NCBI GenBank assembly: GCA_964416755.1
Contig: CAYQFH010000023.1
Span: forward strand, 1 to 28,196
Direction: 5' to 3'
From: Thiopontia sp964416755
Lineage (GTDB): Bacteria > Pseudomonadota > Gammaproteobacteria > GCF-002020875
Length of the DNA stretch: 28,196 nt
Made by a program: the position numbers and the translations under genes. Positions 1 to 6,630 of the stretch are shown here, piece after piece (the stretch's first letter is position 1; each line of letters begins with the position of its first letter). Below the pieces are notes generated by a model. That model was given only the letters and a program-made list of their open reading frames with translations. It was not told the origin of the DNA and ran no database searches.

Positions 1-376
1 CCGGGTGACCCGCATGGCCGATCAGCGCCACATCACGCCCCTCTCGGGCATGACGGGCCACCTGCAGATGTACCTTGGTCACCAGTGGGCAGGTGGCATC
101 GTAAACCTCCAGTCCACGTGCTGCCGCCTCCTCCTCAACCGCTGCCGCCACCCCATGGGCACTGAAGATGACACGTGCCCCTTGTGGCACCTCATCCAGC
201 TCCTGTACAAAGATCGCCCCCTTGTCACGCAGCTGTTGTACTACAGTACGATTATGTACCACTTCATGGCGCACATAGATTGGAGCACCGAAGCGCTCCA
301 GCACTCTTTCGACAATGGCAATGGCACGTTCAACCCCGGCACAGAATCCACGCGGGCGAGCCAATTCAATCTTCAT
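1..376 (-). CDS. ispH: 4-hydroxy-3-methylbut-2-enyl diphosphate reductase IspH (LytB), N-terminal 125 residues, cut by the window edge
   Basis: IspH performs the last step of the MEP isoprenoid pathway, reducing HMBPP to IPP and DMAPP with a [4Fe-4S] cluster. I translated the minus strand: the protein begins MKIELARPRGFCAGVERAI and stays open to the window edge. Cys12, His41, His74, Cys96 and His124 fall at the positions known for cluster and substrate binding in the E. coli enzyme. The third cluster cysteine and the rest of the protein lie beyond base 1. The ATG at 376 overlaps the end of the upstream FKBP gene by 11 bases, so the two are translationally linked. The fkpB-ispH pair is a standard gammaproteobacterial arrangement. 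The visible part shows no defect. Confidence 0.95.
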   Translation of the reverse strand, partial: MKIELARPRGFCAGVERAIAIVERVLERFGAPIYVRHEVVHNRTVVQQLRDKGAIFVQELDEVPQGARVIFSAHGVAAAVEEEAAARGLEVYDATCPLVTKVHLQVARHAREGRDVALIGHAGHP

Positions 377-839
377 CAGTTACTCCAATCGCCAGCAACT
401 TCACCTCGAACTGCAGATCTCTTCCAGCCAGCGGATGGTTGAAGTCAACATCCACCTCATCCTCACGCAGCGCCACAATGGTGGCTGGTACCAGATCACC
501 GGAAGGGGCCTCGAACGAAAGCACCACTCCCGGCTCCAGTGCCTCGTCCTCCACCTCCGCCTGGAAGGTGTTACGAGGCAGTGTATGCACCTGCTCCGGG
601 TCAGGCAGACCGAAGGCCTCTTCCGCCGCAATCAGGTAGTGGTGCCGTTCCCCCACCTGCATACCGATCAGCACCTCCTCCAGTCCGGCAATCCAGGCAC
701 CATCTCCAACCACAAATTGAAAGGGCTCATCCGGGGTTGCCACATCAACCGTTGTACTATCGGCCAGCGAGAGGGTGTAGGCAACGGTAACGACACTCCC
801 TGCGGCCACAACTTCCTGTTTCTGATCTACTCTATCCAT
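366..839 (-). CDS. fkpB: FKBP-type peptidyl-prolyl cis-trans isomerase, FkpB/SlyD-like
   Basis: A 157-residue cytoplasmic FKBP-type prolyl isomerase. It has the SlyD/FkpB layout: a split FKBP domain (VGDGAWIAGLEEVLIGMQVG near residue 45), an insert-in-flap chaperone segment, and the return motif DVDFNHPLAGRDLQFEV near residue 130. It lacks the His/Cys-rich metal-binding tail of E. coli SlyD, which fits FkpB better. Its length is close to the usual ~150 residues. It directly precedes ispH and overlaps it by 11 bases, the gene order known from E. coli. The ATG at 839 has no convincing Shine-Dalgarno sequence. A possible -10 element (TATACT) sits so close that the transcript could be nearly leaderless; this is uncertain. 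Confidence 0.9.
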   Translation of the reverse strand: MDRVDQKQEVVAAGSVVTVAYTLSLADSTTVDVATPDEPFQFVVGDGAWIAGLEEVLIGMQVGERHHYLIAAEEAFGLPDPEQVHTLPRNTFQAEVEDEALEPGVVLSFEAPSGDLVPATIVALREDEVDVDFNHPLAGRDLQFEVKLLAIGVTDED

Positions 840-887
840 CAGGATAGTATACTATGAGTCAACCACCCGACTGGATGATCCAACGGC
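840..887. promoter_or_regulatory. 48-bp divergent promoter region between fkpB and pilC with a 12-bp palindrome
   Basis: This gap must hold the promoters of both the minus-strand fkpB-ispH unit and the plus-strand pilC-pilD-coaE-zapD unit. The perfect palindrome ATAGTATACTAT (844-855) presents TATACT as a -10-like element on each strand. I found no good -35 partner at 16-18 bp on either strand, so promoter assignment is tentative. The palindrome could also be an operator. Confidence 0.4.
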
Positions 888-2072
888 ATGAAGCTCTATT
901 ACTGGCGCGGCAACCACTCCTCAGGCAAGCCTTTGAGAGGCTCTCTGCAGGCCAGTGATCGCTCCAACGCAATAGCTCAGCTGCAGAAACAAAAGATCGA
1001 ATCCATCCGGCTGATTCCACTCCCCCACTTCAACAAACCACCAACAGAGACCCAGATCACCCTGCTGCTTCGCCAACTCTCCACTCTACTCAGCTCTGGT
1101 CTGACTCTGACCCGAGCACTGGAAGGCATCCGTCATGGAGTCACTGATCGGGCACTCGGAATACTCATTCAACTGATGCTGGACGAGCTGCATCGCGGGA
1201 AACCATTCTCTGCCATCCTGGCTGAACGCCCCGGCCTATTCGACCCTTTTCTGATTCATCTGGTGCGTTCAGGGGAACAGTCAAGCCAACTGCCTCTGCT
1301 ACTGGAACGCGCTGCAGCATACCGTGAACAGGTTCGCTCTCTGAAGCAGCAGACCTGGAAGGCGGTCGCCTACCCCATAGGTGTGCTACTGCTGACGCTT
1401 CTGATCACTCTTTTTCTTTTCATGCACGTGGTTCCACAATTCGAGTCACTCTTTGCCAGTCTTGGTGGCACACTGCCACCACTCACCCAACATCTACTCT
1501 CAATCACCCATACACTGCAGAACCATACCACCTCTATTCTGCTTACTCTACTATTGGCACCCGCGCTGCTGCTTTTCAGCTACCGCAGCTCTCCTGCACT
1601 GCAACAACCCGTTGACCAGTTGCTACTCCGATTGCCACTGACCGGCACAACACTGAGAGAAATTCTGGTTGCCCGCATAGGCAGAACACTGGCCATTCTG
1701 CAACAGGCCGCCATTCCACTGCACCACGGACTCGAAAGCGCCATTGAGATGACCTCACTGGTTCCGTTCAAAATTTCGATAGCAGAGGTCAACCGTTCCA
1801 TCCATCGTGGTATACCGCTCTCCACTGCCCTGCAACAGCAGCAGCTATTCCCTCCAATCGCAATCCAGATGATCCATGCCGGTGAAGAGAGCGGTGAGTT
1901 GGCAGAGATGCTGGAGCGGCTGGCAGACTATTATGACACCGAAGTGGAGCACCGCATCCAGCAGTTGACCTCACTACTGGAACCGGCGCTGATTCTGATT
2001 ATCGGTGGGTTGGTCGGTACGCTTGCCATCGCCCTCTATCAACCCATTTTCCAGATGGGGCAGCATCTGTGA
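888..2072 (+). CDS. pilC: Type IV pilus inner-membrane platform protein PilC (T2SF family)
   Basis: This 394-residue protein is the inner-membrane platform of the type IV pilus machine, which couples the PilB/PilT ATPases to pilin assembly. Two T2SF domains are visible as a repeated motif: HLVRSGEQSSQLPLLL near residue 125 and MIHAGEESGELAEML near residue 325. Hydrophobic segments lie at about 161-181, 215-232 and at the C-terminal end (ALILIIGGLVGTLAIALY). The length is normal. The ATG at 888 gives the standard short N-terminal YxWxG start. The stop overlaps the GTG start of pilD by 4 bases (GTGA), so the genes are co-translated. A pilB ATPase gene, usual just upstream, is absent; the preceding gene is divergent fkpB. 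Confidence 0.93.
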   Translation: MKLYYWRGNHSSGKPLRGSLQASDRSNAIAQLQKQKIESIRLIPLPHFNKPPTETQITLLLRQLSTLLSSGLTLTRALEGIRHGVTDRALGILIQLMLDELHRGKPFSAILAERPGLFDPFLIHLVRSGEQSSQLPLLLERAAAYREQVRSLKQQTWKAVAYPIGVLLLTLLITLFLFMHVVPQFESLFASLGGTLPPLTQHLLSITHTLQNHTTSILLTLLLAPALLLFSYRSSPALQQPVDQLLLRLPLTGTTLREILVARIGRTLAILQQAAIPLHHGLESAIEMTSLVPFKISIAEVNRSIHRGIPLSTALQQQQLFPPIAIQMIHAGEESGELAEMLERLADYYDTEVEHRIQQLTSLLEPALILIIGGLVGTLAIALYQPIFQMGQHL

Positions 2073-2947
2073 GTCACTACGCACTGCTACTGGAGCCGAT
2101 TCCATTTCTGATCTCCAGCATCCTTGTCGGGGCGATCATTGGAAGCTTCCTGACCATGCTGGTACATCGACTGCCTCGCATCCTGCAGCGGGAGTGGCAG
2201 CAGGAGTGTCAACACCTGCTCGACAGTGAGATCAATTCTACTGCTGACGTACCCCCAGAAAGCCTCGCCTCTCCTGCCTCCTACTGCCCACACTGCCGTC
2301 AACCACTACGCTGGATCGACAACATTCCTCTGCTCGGCTATCTGTTCAACCATGGACATTGCCATAACTGCGATGCCAGCATTCACTGGCGCTACCCACT
2401 ACTGGAATTGCTGGCAATCGCTATAGCGCTCACCACTACACTCCACTTTGGCCCGGGGTTGCAGGCAGTAGTAGCCGCCTTTGCAGGCTGGGCATTGCTG
2501 GCTCTACTGTTTATCGATCTGGAGCATCAACTGCTACCTGACTCCATCACCCTGCCTCTGCTCTGGAGCGGACTGTTAATCAACCAGCAACAGTTATTCA
2601 CTTCATCCACAAACGCACTCTGGGGAGCGGTGTTCGGCTACCTCTCACTCTGGCTGGTCTTCCACCTCTACCGGACTTTCACAGGACGTGAAGGGTTGGG
2701 ACGTGGCGACTTCAAGCTGTTTGCAGCACTCGGAGCATGGTGTGGTTGGGCACTGCTGCCGCAAATCCTGCTGATTGCCTCAGTCAGCGGCATCTTGCTT
2801 GCCTTTCCCCTGCTACTGCGCAAGCAAGAGGCCCCATTGATGACCACCGCAATCCCCTTTGGCCCGTTCCTTGCACTGGGGGGATGGTTCACTCTGCTGT
2901 TTGGTGACCTCCTCAACCCGTTCATTCTTGCAGGTCTCTTTGCATGA
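2069..2947 (+). CDS. pilD: Prepilin leader peptidase / N-methyltransferase PilD
   Basis: PilD cleaves the leader of type IV prepilins and pseudopilins at the inner membrane and methylates the new N-terminus. The 292-residue protein is highly hydrophobic. It carries both cysteine pairs of the classical bifunctional enzyme (Cys73/Cys76 and Cys98/Cys101) with the RWxxNIPLLGYL segment between them. The catalytic aspartates of the aspartyl protease type are seen as Asp150 in FIDLEHQLLPD and Asp214 in GRGDFKLFAALGAW. The start is GTG at 2069, overlapping the pilC stop. The stop overlaps the coaE ATG (ATGA). The order pilC-pilD-coaE is widely conserved in Gammaproteobacteria. Confidence 0.95.
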   Translation: MSHYALLLEPIPFLISSILVGAIIGSFLTMLVHRLPRILQREWQQECQHLLDSEINSTADVPPESLASPASYCPHCRQPLRWIDNIPLLGYLFNHGHCHNCDASIHWRYPLLELLAIAIALTTTLHFGPGLQAVVAAFAGWALLALLFIDLEHQLLPDSITLPLLWSGLLINQQQLFTSSTNALWGAVFGYLSLWLVFHLYRTFTGREGLGRGDFKLFAALGAWCGWALLPQILLIASVSGILLAFPLLLRKQEAPLMTTAIPFGPFLALGGWFTLLFGDLLNPFILAGLFA

Positions 2948-3540
2948 TCCATATTGGACTCACTGGCGGCATCGCCAGTGGTAAAAGTACAGTTGCCAAC
3001 CGGTTCGCAGAGCACGGGGTTCCCATCATCGATGCCGATGAGGCATCCCGCCTCGCTGTTGCACCCAACAGCCCGGGATTAAGTGCACTGGTGGCCCAAT
3101 TTGGCTCCGATATTCTTGCAACCGATGGCACGCTTAACCGAAAGAAGTTGCGCAGAGAGATCTTCAACCATCCACAGCTACGACTGCAGGTGGAGCAGAT
3201 TCTCCACCCAATCATCGCGGAGATCATGCTGCAACAGGCTGCTGCTACCGATGCCCCCTACCTGATCTTCATGATTCCACTGCTGACACAAAAGAAGGGG
3301 CGTTATCCAATCGATCGTATATTGGTAGTGGATCTACCTGAATCACTGCAGATTGAGAGAGTGATGCAGCGCGACCAGATCACCCGCCAGGAGGCCGAGG
3401 CAATCCTCGACGCACAATTGGGCCGTCAAGAACGGTTGAAAATTGCCGATGACACCATACTCAATATCAATGCCAATTCCATCCCCGAACAGGTAGAGCA
3501 ACTACACCAACTATATCTTCAGCTTGCCGATAGAGAGTGA
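2944..3540 (+). CDS. coaE: Dephospho-CoA kinase CoaE
   Basis: CoaE catalyses the last step of coenzyme A synthesis, phosphorylating the 3'-hydroxyl of dephospho-CoA with ATP. The 198-residue protein opens with the P-loop GLTGGIASGKST (residues 5-16) followed by the substrate-site IIDADEASR near residue 30. It also has the kinase lid region DQITRQEAEAILDAQ and the segment IADDTILN near the C-terminus. The length is typical. It starts at an ATG overlapping the pilD stop codon, so it is translationally coupled to the pilus genes, as in many relatives. Confidence is very high. Confidence 0.96.
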   Translation: MIHIGLTGGIASGKSTVANRFAEHGVPIIDADEASRLAVAPNSPGLSALVAQFGSDILATDGTLNRKKLRREIFNHPQLRLQVEQILHPIIAEIMLQQAAATDAPYLIFMIPLLTQKKGRYPIDRILVVDLPESLQIERVMQRDQITRQEAEAILDAQLGRQERLKIADDTILNINANSIPEQVEQLHQLYLQLADRE

Positions 3541-3588
3541 TAGAATCACCGACCGATTTCAGTACTTTATCATTCCAGGTTCACCTCC

Positions 3589-4356
3589 TTGTCCGAAACC
3601 ATCACCTACGAACAGCCACTCAATGAGCGCATCCGTATTCTGCTGCGTCTGGAATCACTGTTCAAGAATATTCAGGACACCCTCTACGAACCCACCCCGG
3701 CGAGCAGTCATGCTACGTTGGAACGGCTACAGGAGATTCTGACCCTGACCGACCGATCCGAGCTGAAGAAGGATCTGATGAAGGAGCTGGATCGCAACCA
3801 TCTGACCCTCTCTGCGCTGAAAGAGCGCTCCGGGGTCGACCATGCACAGCTGGATGAGTTCCTCGACAAGATCAAACAACTCAACATTGATCTTGATACC
3901 GAGCGAGGCAAGCCCGGTCAGGAACTACGCAACTCCGAATTTCTCAAGAGCTTCCGTCAGCGTTCCGGGGTACCGGGTGGCCTCTCCGACATTGACTTCC
4001 CCCACTACCACTTCTGGCTCAACCTGCCCGCAGAGGAGCGGATCGCCTCATTGGCAGAGTGGGTACGCAGCTTCGACACCATTCGCGAGGCGGTGACACT
4101 GGTTCTGGACATGATCCGCCGTAGTGCCACCCCCACCACCGTAGTGGCCTCCAAAGGCTTCTACCAACATAGTCTCGACAAGGATACCCCCTATCAGCTG
4201 ATTCGGGTCACCTTGCCGATCGATTCTCCACACTATGTCGAAATCAGTGGCGGACGCCACCGTTTCTCGGCACGTTTCATGATTCCCAGCCTCAAGGATC
4301 GCCCATCACAGGCGATGGAAGATGTCAGCTTTGAGCTGACCACCTGCATTCTTTAG
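3589..4356 (+). CDS. zapD: Cell division protein ZapD (YacF), FtsZ-bundling factor
   Basis: ZapD is a cytoplasmic protein that cross-links FtsZ filaments at the Z-ring. The 255-residue sequence matches the family end to end: an N-terminal helical segment (YEQPLNERIRILLRLE), a central helical domain, and a beta-rich C-terminal domain with FPHYHFWL and EISGGRHRFSARF. The start is a TTG at 3589, chosen because it gives the conserved N-terminus; no ATG or GTG fits better. It is 48 bases after coaE, matching the coaE-zapD order of E. coli. The small yacG gene that often follows is not here: the next gene ends only 10 bases away on the opposite strand. Confidence 0.93.
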   Translation: MSETITYEQPLNERIRILLRLESLFKNIQDTLYEPTPASSHATLERLQEILTLTDRSELKKDLMKELDRNHLTLSALKERSGVDHAQLDEFLDKIKQLNIDLDTERGKPGQELRNSEFLKSFRQRSGVPGGLSDIDFPHYHFWLNLPAEERIASLAEWVRSFDTIREAVTLVLDMIRRSATPTTVVASKGFYQHSLDKDTPYQLIRVTLPIDSPHYVEISGGRHRFSARFMIPSLKDRPSQAMEDVSFELTTCIL

Positions 4357-4366
4357 GAGCCTCTCT

Positions 4367-5311
4367 TCAGTTCTGAATCTCCAGGTCCCAGAACGCACGA
4401 ATTGCCGCAACTCCATGCCCGCCTTGACGACGGGACTCGCTGATATGGCGTTGATCAACTCCACCTAATGCATAGACCGGATAGGTTGCCGACTGTAACA
4501 ACTCGGCAAATGTCTCCCAGCCCAGTGGAGTACGGTCAGGATGAGTCTTGGTCGGCAGCACTGCCGAGAGCACCGCAAAGTCGACGCCAACCTCAGCAGC
4601 ACGGGCAATCTCTTCCGCATTGTGTAGCGAGGCCGAGACCAATTTCCCCTCTGCCACCGGACGGTCACTCAACGTCTTCAGGCGATGACCATTGAGGTGG
4701 ATACCATCTGCGTTCACCTGATCCACCCATGCCGGGTCTCCATTCAGCAATACTCTGGCACCATACGCATGCGCCTTCTCCACCACAGCAGCAGCCAATT
4801 CCAGGTAGGGTTCCGGCTCCAGCTCCGGCGCACGAAACTGCACCAGGCGTACCCCATCCACCAGTACCCGCTCCAGCTTATTGAGAAAGTCACCGTTATT
4901 CTCCGCCTTTCCGGTAATCAGATAGCGATCAGGTAGCTGCAGTGCGGTCAAAACCGGTCGATCCGCTGCTGGAAACTCCTCTGCCTTGAGAGACTCTGCT
5001 GTACTCCAGCGCAGTTCCTGATCCTCCACTCCATGTGGTTCACCGGAAAACGCTTTCACCTCCCAGATATCCAACAATATGGAGCAGTCTTCATAGTGGT
5101 GTGGAATCTGGATCAACGGCATCGCTGTTTCAACTTCAATGGAGAGCTCCTCCCGGAGTTCACGCTTCAACCCTGAGAGCCGTTCTTCACCCTCTTCCAG
5201 CTTGCCACCGGGGAATTCCCATAGCCCTCCCTGATGCAGATGATTATGGCGCAATGTTGTCAGAATTTCATCCGCTGCATTACGAATCACACCAGCTACC
5301 ACATGAATCAT
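4367..5311 (-). CDS. Nudix (MutT-like) hydrolase fused to a thiamine-phosphate-synthase-like domain
   Basis: A two-domain cytoplasmic protein of 314 residues. Residues 1-130 form a Nudix domain with the box GKLEEGEERLSGLKRELREE, matching GX5EX7REUXEE; the following LS replaces the usual LG. This resembles MutT, which removes 8-oxo-dGTP from the nucleotide pool. Residues about 135-310 resemble the TIM-barrel of ThiE/TenI (DGVRLVQFRAPE, GARVLLNGD, GIHLNGHRL, VSASLHNAEEI, YALGGV). The usual VQLRxK substrate loop is altered to VQFRAP, so thiamine-phosphate synthase activity is doubtful. This fusion is a known gammaproteobacterial architecture. The ATG at 5311 has an upstream GAGGAAA Shine-Dalgarno sequence. 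The gene converges with zapD and follows argJ by 48 bases. Confidence 0.88.
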   Translation of the reverse strand: MIHVVAGVIRNAADEILTTLRHNHLHQGGLWEFPGGKLEEGEERLSGLKRELREELSIEVETAMPLIQIPHHYEDCSILLDIWEVKAFSGEPHGVEDQELRWSTAESLKAEEFPAADRPVLTALQLPDRYLITGKAENNGDFLNKLERVLVDGVRLVQFRAPELEPEPYLELAAAVVEKAHAYGARVLLNGDPAWVDQVNADGIHLNGHRLKTLSDRPVAEGKLVSASLHNAEEIARAAEVGVDFAVLSAVLPTKTHPDRTPLGWETFAELLQSATYPVYALGGVDQRHISESRRQGGHGVAAIRAFWDLEIQN

Positions 5312-5359
5312 AGTTTTTTCCTCTCCTCCAGACAGAGTGTCTGATCAAATGCATGAAAA

Positions 5360-6580
5360 TCAGGTACGGTACTCTGCATTTATCTTTACATAGTCATGAG
5401 AGAGATCGCAGGTCCAGACGGTTTCAGTTGCATTGCCCCGCGCCAGATCAACCCGAATGGTGATCTCTTCACGATCCATCACTACCTGCCCCGCAGCTTC
5501 TGTATAACTGGCTGCACGCCCTCCATTCTCGACAATCTGCACGTCATCCAACCAGACGTTGATCTGATCCACATCAAGATGCTCCACACCAGAACGCCCC
5601 ACCGCAGCAAGAATGCGTCCCCAGTTGGGGTCGGAGGCAAACAGCGCCGTTTTGACCAGTGGTGAATGGGCAATGGTAAAGGCGACATCAAGCGACTCCT
5701 GTTCTGTTCTGCCGCCATCCACCTGCACAGTGACGAATTTGCTCGCCCCCTCACCATCCCGCACCATCAACTGCGCCAGCTCCAGTGCGACCACTTCAAG
5801 GGCAGCAACAAACTGACCTGCTGCATCACTATCCCCATCGGTCAACGGGTGCATCCCATTCTGGCCGGTAGCCACCACCACAAATGAATCATTGGTAGAG
5901 GTGTCTCCATCCACAGTCACCCGATTGAAACTCTTGCCAACCACATAGCTCACCATCTCCTGCAGCAGTTCCTGGTCGATTACCGCATCGGTTGCGATAT
6001 AGGCAAGCATGGTCGCCATATTCGGGTGGATCATCCCTGACCCCTTGGAGATTCCGGTAATGGTTACACTCTGCCCACCAATCTCCAGCTGGCGACTTGC
6101 CCCCTTGATCACGGTATCGGTGGTCATGATGCCATATGCCGCATCCTCCCACCCCATCTCGGAGAGCGAGGCAAGCGCATCGGGCAAACCGTTAATGATC
6201 GGTTCTACTGGCAGCGGCTCACCGATCACTCCGGTTGAAAAGGGGAGAATCTGTTGCGGACTACTTTGAGTCAGCTCAGCCAGTACACCACAGATCGCCT
6301 CCGCATCACTGCGCCCCTGCGGGCCGGTACCTGCATTGGCATTCCCGGTATTGGTGACCAGATAGCGGGGAGAGTGGCTGTTCAGGTGCTCCTTGCAGAG
6401 GGTGACCGGTGCAGCACAGAAGGCATTTTGGGTAAAGACGGCGCCGATAGTGGAACCTTCAGCACACTCCATCACCACCAAGTCCCTTCGATCTGGATAA
6501 CGTATACCCGCCTCTGTAGTGCCCAGAGCAAACCCGGCTACCGGGTGCATCTCCGGAAAACTTACCTCACCAACTGCCAT
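5360..6580 (-). CDS. argJ: Bifunctional glutamate N-acetyltransferase / amino-acid N-acetyltransferase ArgJ
   Basis: ArgJ transfers the acetyl group from N-acetylornithine to glutamate, recycling it in arginine synthesis; some members also use acetyl-CoA. The 406-residue precursor cleaves itself into alpha and beta chains at the Ala-Thr bond in GSGMIHPNMATMLAYIATDA, where Thr190 becomes the nucleophile. The oxyanion-hole motif STGVIG lies near residue 116. The sequence ends in DYVKINAEYRT, the usual ArgJ C-terminus. The ATG at 6580 gives the family length. It lies 50 bases downstream of secA on the same strand, and a 6-bp stem-loop sits in that gap. Whether it is mono- or bifunctional cannot be read from the sequence. 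Confidence 0.95.
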   Translation of the reverse strand: MAVGEVSFPEMHPVAGFALGTTEAGIRYPDRRDLVVMECAEGSTIGAVFTQNAFCAAPVTLCKEHLNSHSPRYLVTNTGNANAGTGPQGRSDAEAICGVLAELTQSSPQQILPFSTGVIGEPLPVEPIINGLPDALASLSEMGWEDAAYGIMTTDTVIKGASRQLEIGGQSVTITGISKGSGMIHPNMATMLAYIATDAVIDQELLQEMVSYVVGKSFNRVTVDGDTSTNDSFVVVATGQNGMHPLTDGDSDAAGQFVAALEVVALELAQLMVRDGEGASKFVTVQVDGGRTEQESLDVAFTIAHSPLVKTALFASDPNWGRILAAVGRSGVEHLDVDQINVWLDDVQIVENGGRAASYTEAAGQVVMDREEITIRVDLARGNATETVWTCDLSHDYVKINAEYRT

Positions 6581-6604
6581 AGCTGTATATCTCTTTGCGT
6601 CTTT

Positions 6605-6623
6605 ACGCCTTTGTGTGAGGCGT
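6605..6623 (-). other. Short stem-loop between secA and argJ
   Basis: Arms acgcct (6605-6610) and aggcgt (6618-6623) pair perfectly around a 7-base loop. On the minus strand no T-run follows, so this is not a clear intrinsic terminator. It may be a processing or attenuation element between secA and argJ. Confidence 0.3.
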
Positions 6624-6630
6624 TATTAAA

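Noticed and set aside
854..958. A 34-codon frame (MSQPPDWMIQRHEALL...) overlapping the start of pilC
   Set aside because: It is out of frame with pilC, has only a weak upstream AGGATAG and no recognisable homologue; a leader peptide cannot be excluded but is unsupported.
4357..4366. A yacG gene after zapD
   Set aside because: Only 10 bases separate zapD from the convergent Nudix fusion gene, and no zinc-finger YacG sequence is present.
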